DNA from: CAZCAQ01 sp964496905
GTDB lineage: Bacteria > Patescibacteriota > WWE3 > UBA101185 > UBA10185
DNA length: 49,028 nucleotides
Assembly (NCBI GenBank): GCA_964496905.1
Contig: CAZCAQ010000008.1
Coordinates: forward strand, 1-49,028
Direction: 5' to 3'
Both the position numbers and the translations under genes were made by a program. This document shows positions 1 through 8,017 of this stretch, piece after piece (position 1 is the first letter of the stretch; each line of letters opens with the position of its first letter). The notes under the pieces are model-generated. The model made no database searches. It saw only the letters and a program-made list of their open reading frames with translations, and was not told the DNA's origin.

Positions 1-283
1 CGTCATAGCCTTGGTAGGCCTTTACCCCACCAACTAGCTGATAGGCCGCAGGCTCATTCCAAACCGCAAAAGCTTTGGTGTTGCCACCTCATCGGGTATT
101 AGACCAGCTTTCGCCGGCTTATCCCCGAGTTTGGAGTAGATTCCTACGTGTTACTCAGCCGTTCGCCACTAATTTAAGTTCGTTTTTTGGATTGCTCCTC
201 AAACTTACAAAAATCCGTTCGACTTGCATGGCTTAGGCATGTCGATAGCATTCATCCTGAACTAGGATCAAATTCTCAAAGAA
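1..283 (-). rRNA. rrs: 16S rRNA, 5' portion (runs off the window start)
   Basis: The reverse complement reads as the conserved 5' end of bacterial 16S rRNA, including the TTTGATCC block, the CATGCAAGTCGAACGG block, GGCGAACGGCTGAGTAAC and the GGCCTATCAGCTAGTTGG region. The 5' end is placed near 283 by alignment with the usual start; the exact base is uncertain. The gene continues beyond position 1. The universal forward-primer region reads AGAATTTGATCCTAGTTCAG, which differs from the standard site at three positions. Confidence 0.97.
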
Positions 284-518
284 TCATTCTTTTCGCCTTT
301 CATTGCTTGAAAGGCTTGAATTGGTTTATTTAATAATAAATATGCGGGAAAATTTATGCATATTATGTTTACTTATTTGTTTATCAAAGTGCAAGCTCAA
401 GATTTTGCGACGAAAACGCGCTCTGCTGAGGGCGTTTTCTAGCAAAACTTTCGCTTTCTAGAATAGATCATGTGGACATAAAGTACACTAATGAAATGGC
501 CGTGTTACGGCATAAGCA
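284..518 (-). other. rRNA operon leader (boxB/boxA-like elements)
   Basis: This gene-free stretch lies between the rRNA promoter and the 16S 5' end. In transcript order it holds a stem with arms at 432-439 and 412-419 plus an inner 3-bp stem and 4-base loop (boxB-like). Next comes a boxA-like TGCACTTTGATAAACAA at 377-393, then an AT-rich tract, and a hairpin with arms at 309-315 and 295-301 just before 16S. This is the order of antitermination elements in bacterial rRNA leaders; their function here is inferred. No ORF is seen. Confidence 0.6.
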
Positions 519-547
519 AAGATATCAAGTGTAGCGCACCAAGTCAA
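519..547 (-). promoter_or_regulatory. rRNA operon promoter
   Basis: On the minus strand TTGACT (542-547) is separated by 17 bp from TATCTT (519-524). Transcription would start near 512, about 230 nt upstream of 16S, as expected for an rRNA leader. Confidence 0.65.
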
Positions 548-592
548 TGCTTTATACAGCAAGTTCTATTTGAACTTTATATAAGAATTTTA

Positions 593-645
593 CAAAAAAG
601 TAAACGTCCTCCAGACAAAAATATTATTCTTATCTGGAAGACGTC
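593..645 (-). terminator. Rho-independent terminator of the 58-aa gene
   Basis: Arms at 633-644 and 604-615 pair over 12 bp with one mismatch, followed on the minus strand by a run of T (plus-strand A at 594-599). It sits about 20 nt after the stop codon of the small gene at 661-837. Confidence 0.8.
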
Positions 646-660
646 TTCAAGATTAGCGTA

Positions 661-837
661 TTAACCCATAAGATCTTGTAGCAGACTCAAACTAAGATCT
701 CGCAGATCACGGGCATGCTGTTCTGGCTCTCTGTTCTCAGCTATACAGCGTCGAACTTCGTTATCAGATATCGCTGCAAAAAACTGCAATTTTTCACACT
801 CAGCCATAAATCTTGTTTTCCACTCTTCAACTGTCAT
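661..837 (-). CDS. Small orphan protein, 58 aa
   Basis: This short reading frame begins MTVEEWKTRFMAECEK and ends with a helical, charged segment ending QDLMG. It is soluble and probably all-helical; I recognise no family. Support for a real gene is positional. A strong SD (AAAGGAGA) lies about 7 nt before the ATG, and a textbook intrinsic terminator follows the stop. It lies downstream of the BpsA-SpeD gene on the same strand, 77 nt away. It belongs to the group of small, SD-led orphan genes seen elsewhere in this window (8756, 19437, 21040, 21331, 21704, 35891). Confidence 0.7.
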   Translation of the reverse strand: MTVEEWKTRFMAECEKLQFFAAISDNEVRRCIAENREPEQHARDLRDLSLSLLQDLMG

Positions 838-914
838 CTATATCTCTCCTTTGTTTAGTGAAAATCCCGATATTTGCAGTGTAACATGTTTTGAAGTATA
901 TATAGTATTGAAAA

Positions 915-2228
915 CTAGACTCTGTAGTATTCAATATTACGAGCTTTGAAAAGAGTTTTAAGATTATTTGAAAGTTCCGACGCATTGTAAACCGGGCTAC
1001 ACGTAACTAGGTCAACATGAACAGCGTCGTACTCTTCCCAAGTATGAACAATTAAATTTGAGTTTGCCAGAATATAAGTCAATGAAAGCCCAAAAGGCTT
1101 AAATTGTGTAACATATGTATTCATAACTTTGAGCTTGTGTTTATTGCAAAACTCCCCCACAACGGCCGTAATTCTGTTTTTTGACTTAAGTATTGCCGAG
1201 TCAACACCATAAAGTTTAAAAACATAATGATCTACATACGGAAATTTTTCTTCCTTAACATTTTCAAATGTATAAATATTTTCAGTGTGCGCATTTTGCA
1301 CAGTTGAGGTAAATGGAGTCGTTTTAAGAATATACAGGCTACTTGCGTTGCCTACTGTTTCGGCACCATGATACTTGTTGAACTTAAATACTTTATCTTC
1401 AATATACAAATTTCTAATATGAATAGACTCAAGTAGTTTTGCTTCTCGTTCAAGGTTTTTTACGCCAATTCCATAACAAATATAAATATAGCCACCACTG
1501 TAATCTTTTGAGATTTTTACAAGCTCAATACACCTATCTAAAAACAGGTCAAAACCACTTTTTGTGTAAGGAGGATCTGTAAAAACAACATCAAAATAGT
1601 TTAGATAATTTTTGGGTAGTGGGGCACGTGCATCGTAAAATTGAGTTTTAACGTTTTTAAAGCCTTCTTGTTTTGTTGCGTCTTCTATTTTAGCAAGTTG
1701 TTCCTTATCAATGTCAAAAACTACAATTTCGGCATAGTCTTGGCTCAATAGTGGGATTGCAAATGATAGTAAGTCGTCGTCACCAAGCAGGGCAATTTTT
1801 GTACCCTTTAAGCCAGCTTTTGCCTTAATTGCTAGGGCTTTGCGTATGCTAGTTTCGGACGTTGCAAAGAACTGGTCGTACTCTCTTTTTTGTGCAAAAA
1901 AGTGCTTTTTTCTTAGGTCAGTGAGCTTGGAAGCTAAAGGTTCCGCAGGTTCTTCAAACAATGTCCATTTATAAGGCTGTAAGTTCAGTTCTGATACATC
2001 CTTGCTTAAATTGGGAATAAAACCGATGTACTCCTTAGAGTCTATGAGTAGGGCATTAATCGACTTTAAGAACTCAATTAAAACTGCTTTGGGCAAACCA
2101 GTGATTAAAATCAACCCAGATAGATCTAGGCTTTGCTCACTTGATATTAGGTACAAAATTCCCTCAACCTGTGCTTTTGTAAGGTCTTTATGCTGACTCG
2201 TTAGCTTTTCGATTAAGTTTTGTTCCAT
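915..2228 (-). CDS. bpsA: Branched-polyamine synthase BpsA fused to SpeD-like pyruvoyl decarboxylase
   Basis: A 437-aa two-enzyme fusion. Residues 1-90 are a helical N-terminal domain. Residues ~95-310 match BpsA (N4-bis(aminopropyl)spermidine synthase), a Rossmann aminopropyltransferase, with GDDDLLS at 149-155, FDID at 171-174 and TDPPYT at 217-222. BpsA adds aminopropyl groups from decarboxylated SAM to the N4 of spermidine. Residues ~330-437 match class 1b SpeD (AdoMet decarboxylase). Ser390 aligns with the pyruvoyl-forming Ser63 of Thermotoga SpeD, with Ser382 (Ser55), His395 (His68) and Cys410 (Cys83) at exact spacing. The usual Glu-Ser-His is Asn389-Ser390-Asn391. The fusion would couple making the aminopropyl donor to using it. 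Those substitutions leave open whether the C-terminal part now decarboxylates another amino acid. An extended -10 lies 8 nt upstream, predicting a leaderless mRNA. Confidence 0.85.
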   Translation of the reverse strand: MEQNLIEKLTSQHKDLTKAQVEGILYLISSEQSLDLSGLILITGLPKAVLIEFLKSINALLIDSKEYIGFIPNLSKDVSELNLQPYKWTLFEEPAEPLASKLTDLRKKHFFAQKREYDQFFATSETSIRKALAIKAKAGLKGTKIALLGDDDLLSFAIPLLSQDYAEIVVFDIDKEQLAKIEDATKQEGFKNVKTQFYDARAPLPKNYLNYFDVVFTDPPYTKSGFDLFLDRCIELVKISKDYSGGYIYICYGIGVKNLEREAKLLESIHIRNLYIEDKVFKFNKYHGAETVGNASSLYILKTTPFTSTVQNAHTENIYTFENVKEEKFPYVDHYVFKLYGVDSAILKSKNRITAVVGEFCNKHKLKVMNTYVTQFKPFGLSLTYILANSNLIVHTWEEYDAVHVDLVTCSPVYNASELSNNLKTLFKARNIEYYRV

Positions 2229-2236
2229 GCTTTTGT

Positions 2237-2245
2237 ACTATATCA
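2237..2245 (-). promoter_or_regulatory. Extended -10 promoter of the BpsA-SpeD gene
   Basis: Minus strand TGATATAGT is an extended -10 (TGnTATAAT type) ending 8 nt before the ATG, so the transcript should begin at or next to the start codon. No convincing -35. Confidence 0.5.
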
Positions 2246-2304
2246 CAAACAAAAATTCTATTTAGAATAGACTTTAGACTAGTGCACAAGGTGTTTTTTT
2301 GATC

Positions 2305-2310
2305 TATAAA
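2305..2310 (+). promoter_or_regulatory. -10 box of the M23 peptidase gene
   Basis: TATAAA ends 6 nt before the ATG at 2317. A longer reading frame from a TTG at 2299 would place the -10 inside coding sequence, which favours the ATG. Confidence 0.45.
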
Positions 2311-2316
2311 GCGACC

Positions 2317-4692
2317 ATGTTCCTTAAAATTTTACAACTAAGTGCACTAATGGGCATTATGTTGTGTAGCCAATCGGTTTTTGCGTATGATTGGGCTTCT
2401 ACTACACTAAAATTAGATGGCATAAGCTCAATTGTTAAAACGCATACCGGAATGTATGCTGGTGAATTCGATACTAGATCATGGCTAGAGCCATACCGTG
2501 GCATTTATTTTAGCTCTGATTTAGGTGAAACATGGACGCAAGCCGGCCTAAAGGATAGAGGCGTTGTAGGAATATCATATGATAAAGACAATAAACTACT
2601 GTACGCCGCTACATATTATTCAGTTTTTGACCCTAATGTAGGCGCAAATAGAGGAGGACTTTTTGTGCTCAAAGATGATGTTTGGCACCATACAGGGCCT
2701 AGTGTTTCAACAGCAGGTGTTCTAGCTACAAAAGACGTTGTTTTACTTGGAACGAACGCTCACGGCCTTTGGGCATCATATGATAAAGGAGAGAACTGGA
2801 CTCAAAAGATAGGCTCAGGCTACTTTGGACCCAAATTTAGAGTTATAAAAAAGTCTGGTCAAAAAATATTTGCACATGACGAGTTTAATGTTTATATCTC
2901 TGATGACAATGGAAACTCTTTTAGCAATATATTGCCTTTAAAAAACGAAAAAATAGCAGATATCGAAGGTAACGGACAAGTTGTTATTGCTGGAACTTCA
3001 AACAATCGTGGCGCATTTATTTCGTACAATAACGGGACAACGTGGACAAAAATTCAACAGCTTGAGGGTAAGATAGTAGGAAAACTAAAGTACTTCCCTA
3101 TAAATAACTTATTTTATGCCTACGCAAAAGATGCAACCACGCAAGACATTTATGTTAGCAACGATTGCATTACATGGAGTAGAACTAACTTTATAAGTGC
3201 GGCCGTTAATTCTATTGAATGGGTTTTTACAGAACCTAGTCAATTATTTGCCTCAGTAGCAAATGATGGGCTGTATAAAAGTGAAATCCACGAATCTCCT
3301 TTTACTATTAATCAAATCTTTGAGCCTCCTTGGGATCTTGAAAACCCAATTGATCTTACTGACAACATTTCAGCATTTTTTGACCATGCATATCCCTTAC
3401 TTGGGTATAGCTTGTATCCGGAACCAGCTGAAAAAGCTAAAACCACAACCAATTATCTTGGTTTAACACAACCAGAACCATTTTTATATTACTCAGGGCA
3501 TGATGGTATTGATTTTGCGCTTCCCTATGGCACTGCTATTAAAGCTGTTTCTGCTGGCCTGGCTCAATATTTTTATCAGTCAAACGGCTTAGGACATTTT
3601 GTAAAAGTAACGCACGCAAACGGTTATCAAACTTTTTACGGACACCTTCAAGAATACCCTGCAAAAAACTTTGAGACACCGCAGCAGGTTGAACAAGGTC
3701 AAATACTTGGGAAAGTTGGCATGTCTGGAAGAACAACTGGGCCGCATTTACACTTAACAGTTTTAAAGGATCTTAATAACGACTCACTTTATGAAAATGA
3801 TTCACCAGAGGGCAAAACAGACCCCTTTGGATGGCATACAAGTGCACTTGCCGACCCTTGGAACAATTTTTCTTGGACAGATGCATTAAGACAACATACC
3901 ACAGACAAAAATAACTATTTGTGGAACACTCCAGTTCAAACCTCAGTAAGCTATACAGGAAAAAATCAATTACATGCCTTTGATGGCATAGAATTGGACT
4001 TTCAGTCTCCACAAGTACAACTGCTAACTACAATTATAAAACGAATTCCTTCGGCAGCCATTGCAAACGCGATTGAAAATAAAAAGTCAGTGCCGAAACT
4101 TGCGTACAGCATAGAACTCTACAACAATTTTGGCGAAAAAATACAAGTCACTGAATCCCTTATTCCACTTATTTTTAATTACTCAAGCCAAAGCCTCACC
4201 AACGTTGCACGGGAAACACTATCTGCATACCATTTTAACGATCAAAATAATTTGTGGGAAGCTTTTACTACAATAGATGACCAAGTCAACAATAAACTAA
4301 TTACTGGTACTAGCAATTTTTCATTATTTGCAGTCTTTGGCGATAAAATTGATAAAAATCCCCCACAAACTCAGCTAAATATAATTGGTACTAAAGTTTT
4401 AGGCACGTTTGTAAGTTCTGTTGAAGTGGAACTAACCGCTAATGATATTGATTTTCAATCCCCTGTTACAAATACATTTTACAAAATTAACAACGATGAA
4501 TGGCAAGAATACCAACAGCCAATAATACTTGCGGAAGCAGGAGATTACTCAGTTTATTACAAAAGCATGGATATGCACCAAAACATTGAACAAGAAAAGT
4601 CATTCCAATTCCAAATTGATCAAGCCTTAATTAAACACAAAGTCAAAATCAAAAATACAGAGTTTTTGACTCAACATCAAAGCGATCCCTAA
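2317..4692 (+). CDS. Secreted M23 (LytM-like) peptidase with Asp-box propeller
   Basis: From the ATG the product is 791 aa. The N-terminus is a signal peptide ending in a VFA-like cleavage site. Residues ~30-330 carry at least four sialidase-type Asp boxes (SSDLGETW, SYDKGENW, SDDNGNSF, SYNNGTTW), indicating a beta-propeller. Next is an M23 zinc peptidase domain with HDGID at 395-399 and HLH at 477-479, the metal and catalytic residues of LytM/lysostaphin-type peptidoglycan endopeptidases. The C-terminus holds a beta-sandwich like the OmpL47/chitobiase-type repeats of surface proteins. It probably trims peptidoglycan outside the cell, its own or a neighbour's. An in-frame TTG at 2299 is a less likely start. 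The stop abuts the convergent mnmA stop with no intervening base. Confidence 0.85.
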   Translation: MFLKILQLSALMGIMLCSQSVFAYDWASTTLKLDGISSIVKTHTGMYAGEFDTRSWLEPYRGIYFSSDLGETWTQAGLKDRGVVGISYDKDNKLLYAATYYSVFDPNVGANRGGLFVLKDDVWHHTGPSVSTAGVLATKDVVLLGTNAHGLWASYDKGENWTQKIGSGYFGPKFRVIKKSGQKIFAHDEFNVYISDDNGNSFSNILPLKNEKIADIEGNGQVVIAGTSNNRGAFISYNNGTTWTKIQQLEGKIVGKLKYFPINNLFYAYAKDATTQDIYVSNDCITWSRTNFISAAVNSIEWVFTEPSQLFASVANDGLYKSEIHESPFTINQIFEPPWDLENPIDLTDNISAFFDHAYPLLGYSLYPEPAEKAKTTTNYLGLTQPEPFLYYSGHDGIDFALPYGTAIKAVSAGLAQYFYQSNGLGHFVKVTHANGYQTFYGHLQEYPAKNFETPQQVEQGQILGKVGMSGRTTGPHLHLTVLKDLNNDSLYENDSPEGKTDPFGWHTSALADPWNNFSWTDALRQHTTDKNNYLWNTPVQTSVSYTGKNQLHAFDGIELDFQSPQVQLLTTIIKRIPSAAIANAIENKKSVPKLAYSIELYNNFGEKIQVTESLIPLIFNYSSQSLTNVARETLSAYHFNDQNNLWEAFTTIDDQVNNKLITGTSNFSLFAVFGDKIDKNPPQTQLNIIGTKVLGTFVSSVEVELTANDIDFQSPVTNTFYKINNDEWQEYQQPIILAEAGDYSVYYKSMDMHQNIEQEKSFQFQIDQALIKHKVKIKNTEFLTQHQSDP

Positions 4693-5760
4693 CTATTTGA
4701 TTATGCCGCCACCTAAAACCTTATTGTTTTTGTAAAAAACTGCGCTCTGACCAGAAGCAACACCAAATGCCTGCTGCTGCAAGATAACTTTACCCAAAGC
4801 CACATTTACAGAGCCATTGTATAACTGTCCCAAATGCCGAATCCTAATTTCACAGTCAACAGCGCCTTCAATAGGTGTGCCAATCCAATGAAAACTCGCT
4901 ATTTCAAACTCACTTAACATACACTCCGCGTAAGTGCCCACGACAATTTCGTTCTGTTCAACATTTTTGCTTAAAACGTACATGGGCACGCCTGTATATT
5001 CAGACAATGTAAAACCGTGGCGCTGGCCAATTGTAAAAAAAACAGCTCCGTTATGCTCTCCAATGACTTTTCCGCTTAAATTCAAAACAGGTCCCTTTTC
5101 TTCTTTAAACCCAGCGTTTTGCTTTAAAAAATCTCTAATTTCAACGTTACCAACAAAACAAATGCCTACACTATCGGGTTTTGAAGCAGATGGCAACCCA
5201 TTTAACTGTGCAAGTCGCCTAACATCACTTTTGGTAATATTGCTTAAAGGAAAAACGGCATGGCTTAATTGATCTTGATTTAATGCGTACAAAAAGTAGG
5301 ACTGATCTTTACTTAAATCAACTGGACGCAGCAATTCATAAAGCCCACTCGTAGCATTAAAATCTATACCGGCATAATGGCCAGTTGCAACATAGTCAAA
5401 TCCTTGTTGCAAAGCCCAATCCAAGAAAAGTCCAAACTTAATTTCTTTATTACACAAAATGTCTGGGTTAGGAGTTCGGCCAGCTTTATACTCAGAGTAA
5501 AAGTACTTCATTACTAAATCACTGTATTCGCGCACAAAATCCAAAGCAATAAAAGGCAAACCTAATACAGAAGCAGTCGCAACAGCATCCGCTCTGTCCT
5601 GCTTGCCGGTACAACCCTTGGCATCATAATCCCAGCACTGCATATGAACACCGGTTACTTCAAAACCAGCCTTTTTTAACATTAGGGCACTAACAGAAGA
5701 ATCCACCCCTCCGCTTAACCCAACAGCTATTTTTGATTTTTTTGGAATTTCTCTTGCCAC
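4693..5760 (-). CDS. mnmA: tRNA-specific 2-thiouridylase MnmA
   Basis: MnmA makes the 2-thiouridine at wobble position 34 of tRNAs for Lys, Glu and Gln, using persulfide sulfur and ATP. The 355-aa product has the PP-loop GLSGGVDSS at 14-22, the GHYA segment, catalytic Cys103 in NPDILCN and Cys201 in GICFVGN, plus the C-terminal barrel; length is normal. The start is a GTG. A perfect TATAAT (5767-5772) ends 6 nt before it, suggesting a leaderless GTG start and an independent promoter overlapping the stop codon of the upstream HEPN gene. The sulfur source could be the SufS of this window. Confidence 0.95.
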   Translation of the reverse strand: MAREIPKKSKIAVGLSGGVDSSVSALMLKKAGFEVTGVHMQCWDYDAKGCTGKQDRADAVATASVLGLPFIALDFVREYSDLVMKYFYSEYKAGRTPNPDILCNKEIKFGLFLDWALQQGFDYVATGHYAGIDFNATSGLYELLRPVDLSKDQSYFLYALNQDQLSHAVFPLSNITKSDVRRLAQLNGLPSASKPDSVGICFVGNVEIRDFLKQNAGFKEEKGPVLNLSGKVIGEHNGAVFFTIGQRHGFTLSEYTGVPMYVLSKNVEQNEIVVGTYAECMLSEFEIASFHWIGTPIEGAVDCEIRIRHLGQLYNGSVNVALGKVILQQQAFGVASGQSAVFYKNNKVLGGGIIK

Positions 5761-5766
5761 GGCGGT

Positions 5767-5772
5767 ATTATA
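5767..5772 (-). promoter_or_regulatory. -10 box of mnmA
   Basis: Minus strand TATAAT lies 6 nt before the GTG start of mnmA and abuts the stop codon of the preceding gene (5773-5775). Confidence 0.55.
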
Positions 5773-6300
5773 CTAATTTTCTACGCCAGCGGTAGAACTA
5801 ACAAGCGAATCCTTAACATCGAGCTGACACTGAGTAACTGCAAGCTCCATTGCCTTTACCACATCATTTATTATGTCTAGGGCTTCTTCGTAACTTAGTT
5901 TTTTAAAATTATGTGGAAAGTAGTGAAAAACTTCATTTCGGCCTTTTTTCCAAACTCCCCATAAAACGTCTGATAACTCTTGCCCACCTTTTTCGTGCTT
6001 ACATAAGGAAAAATATAAACCACCGCCGTTTTTCTTCATATAGCCAGGGTTTAGCAATCTGCCAATTCTTATTTCATCGCTGTAGTACTCGTCTTGTTTA
6101 ATTAGCCCTATATCCAAAAAAAATTTCTTTAAAAAACCTTCATAGGCTTTGCTAAATGGAAAAACTAAAAAAGAATAATCAGATACGTTTTTTTTAAGCA
6201 GGTTGCTGTGTTCCAACAGCATTTCGCCATCCATAATAAGTGCTTTTTGATAATCGGAAAGATATTCCCACAAAAAAGTGTGTCTGGGCAGAACTTGCAT
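5773..6300 (-). CDS. HEPN-like protein (possible RNase)
   Basis: A 175-aa mostly helical soluble protein. It has FPFSKAYEGFLKKFF at 47-61 and a conserved-looking RNEVFH at 121-126. That is the R-x4-H signature of HEPN domains, with a polar residue after the Arg as in HEPN RNases; the overall look recalls the RnlA/LsoA Dmd-binding domain. Function is inferred only: HEPN proteins often cleave RNA in toxin-antitoxin or anti-phage systems, but no antitoxin partner is visible beside it. An extended -10 (TGCTAAAAT) ends 5 nt before the ATG. MnmA follows downstream with its own promoter. Confidence 0.6.
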   Translation of the reverse strand: MQVLPRHTFLWEYLSDYQKALIMDGEMLLEHSNLLKKNVSDYSFLVFPFSKAYEGFLKKFFLDIGLIKQDEYYSDEIRIGRLLNPGYMKKNGGGLYFSLCKHEKGGQELSDVLWGVWKKGRNEVFHYFPHNFKKLSYEEALDIINDVVKAMELAVTQCQLDVKDSLVSSTAGVEN

Positions 6301-6305
6301 GACTT

Positions 6306-6314
6306 ATTTTAGCA
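6306..6314 (-). promoter_or_regulatory. Extended -10 of the HEPN gene
   Basis: Minus strand TGCTAAAAT (TGnTATAAT type) ends 5 nt upstream of the ATG, predicting a leaderless transcript. Confidence 0.5.
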
Positions 6315-6325
6315 CTAAAACTACC

Positions 6326-6916
6326 CTAATTGTCTGAAAAACTTGTGGCGTTATAAAACTGAGTAGTAAATGGAGTTATTGGCGCAACTACCGCCTCAAT
6401 ATTTGCATTTTCAAATTTATGAATTTCAGCGCCTTGAATTGTTTCAGTCATATCTGGCACAAACTGCGTATTAGAATCAGTCCAACCGCTTTTTACATAA
6501 TATTTAATAAATTTGTAAGCATCCCACTCGTCAGAAGGCTCTACAAAAATTTCGTAACCGTCGGTTTGACCTCCACTTATTGTTGAAAGTTGGTAGCCAG
6601 CGGTGAGTGATTCAATGCATTCCTCGTAACTTGAGCACAAATACTCAAAAAAATCCCAATTCCCACTGTTGGAAACAACCATAACGGAAAAACCATTACG
6701 CGTTGCGCTAGATGAAGTTGTTTGAGCCGATCCTAAAACATCTGGATTACTAGTAGAAGAATTTGGACGCATAAAAAAACCTACAGCACCCAAAACTGCC
6801 AAAAATGAAATCAAAACAAAAATATGCGAAAAACCTTCGCTATTAGAAGTAGAAGATATAGATGGCAGATGATTTATTTTGGGCATACTACTATAAAGCC
6901 ATGAAAAAACACCCAT
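6326..6916 (-). CDS. Membrane-anchored protein of unknown function (N-terminus uncertain, next to gap)
   Basis: The visible frame carries one transmembrane segment (HIFVLISFLAVLGAVGFFM) followed by a Ser/Thr-rich linker and an extracellular domain of about 130 residues rich in Ser, Thr, Glu and aromatics. I recognise no family. I chose the ATG at 6914-6916; an ATG at 6884-6886 (MPKINH) is equally possible, and the frame also stays open to the gap at 6990, so a longer start cannot be excluded. Topology suggests an anchored protein with most of its mass outside the membrane. Confidence 0.5.
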   Translation of the reverse strand: MGVFSWLYSSMPKINHLPSISSTSNSEGFSHIFVLISFLAVLGAVGFFMRPNSSTSNPDVLGSAQTTSSSATRNGFSVMVVSNSGNWDFFEYLCSSYEECIESLTAGYQLSTISGGQTDGYEIFVEPSDEWDAYKFIKYYVKSGWTDSNTQFVPDMTETIQGAEIHKFENANIEAVVAPITPFTTQFYNATSFSDN

Positions 6917-6989
6917 GTCAATAATTAAATCAACGCAAATTGCTACAAAATGCGTGGGAACATAATTTACCCATTGAACTGTTCTAGCC

Positions 6990-7089
6990 NNNNNNNNNNN
7001 NNNNNNNNNNNNNNNNNNNNNNNNNNNNNNNNNNNNNNNNNNNNNNNNNNNNNNNNNNNNNNNNNNNNNNNNNNNNNNNNNNNNNNNNN
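6990..7089. other. Assembly gap (100 N)
   Basis: Exactly 100 N, so the true length is unknown. The gap removes the N-terminal part of the glycosyltransferase on its right and possibly the 5' end of the membrane protein on its left. Confidence 0.99.
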
Positions 7090-7986
7090 ACTTTTTTAAT
7101 GCCAATTGTTTTTGAAAGCTTTGACCTGCGCGAATACGATTTAATTATTAGCGACGGCACTGCATGGCCAAAAGGTGTAATGACAAAACCAGGCCAAACA
7201 CATATTGCCTACATACACACTCCCCCACGCTTTTTGTACAAATACTCTGTGGAAAGCACAAAACGCTCAAAATGGTATTTTAAGCCTTTTGTAAGCGTAA
7301 TCGACCATTTTTTAAGAACTTGGGATTTTGCCGCAGCACAACGCCCAACGCATTTAATAGCAAATTCGCAAGAAGTTGCCAGACGCATTAAAAAGTTTTA
7401 CAAACGTGACGCTACAGTCATTTACCCACCTGTTGAAGTTAACTGGGCCTATAAAACTCCAGAAAAAAACAACCTTCAACCCCCTTACTACACAGCTTTG
7501 GGCAGACTTGTTGCATATAAAAACTTTGATTTTTTAATTCAAGCTTTTAATTTGCTAGAACTTCCTTTAACAATTATAGGAACGGGTCCGGAAGAAAAAA
7601 GACTCAAAAAAATGGCTGGTCACACAATTACCTTTGCAGGACACGCCCCAGACGATGAAAAGCACAAAATTTTGGCGCAAAGTGCGGGTTTTGTTTTTCC
7701 AGTAGAAGACGAGGATTTTGGCATTTCGGTTGTTGAAGCGCTTTCGCACGGAATTCCGGTTTTGGCGCATAAGTCAGGCGGACCGCTTGAAATTGTTGAG
7801 GAGGGCAAAAACGGCATGTTTTTTGACGAACTTAATTTGGAGCACTTTTTAGAAAAAATGCGCGAATTTGATGGTTTATGCCGAAAAGGCAGTTTTGATA
7901 CATCTAGCATAAAAGCCGGTGCAAAAAGATTTGATAAAGAGAGGTTTAAGGATGAATTTAAGGAGTTTTGTAGGAAGTGTGCATAG
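7090..7986 (+). CDS. Glycosyltransferase family 4 (GT-B), 5' truncated by gap
   Basis: The frame is open from the gap edge (Thr-Phe-Leu before the first Met at 7099), so that ATG is not the true start. About 298 residues remain of a family usually about 370 long. Seen are FESFDLREYDLIISDG, IAYIHTPPRFLY and the HLIANSQEVARRIKKFY segment of the acceptor domain. The donor domain has ALGRLVAYKNFD, IIGTGPEE and FPVEDEDFGISVVEAL, whose two acidic residues bracket the usual nucleotide-sugar site. It likely transfers a hexose from a nucleotide sugar onto a surface polysaccharide or lipid. The missing N-terminal ~80 residues should lie in the gap. Confidence 0.85.
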   Translation, partial: TFLMPIVFESFDLREYDLIISDGTAWPKGVMTKPGQTHIAYIHTPPRFLYKYSVESTKRSKWYFKPFVSVIDHFLRTWDFAAAQRPTHLIANSQEVARRIKKFYKRDATVIYPPVEVNWAYKTPEKNNLQPPYYTALGRLVAYKNFDFLIQAFNLLELPLTIIGTGPEEKRLKKMAGHTITFAGHAPDDEKHKILAQSAGFVFPVEDEDFGISVVEALSHGIPVLAHKSGGPLEIVEEGKNGMFFDELNLEHFLEKMREFDGLCRKGSFDTSSIKAGAKRFDKERFKDEFKEFCRKCA

Positions 7987-8017
7987 TAGCAGTTGTCCAT
8001 TAGGTATCATAAAAGTA

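Noticed and set aside
6917..7105. Extension of the 6326 gene across the N gap to 7105
   Set aside because: It translates unknown bases and overlaps the glycosyltransferase, which clearly runs into the gap on the other strand.
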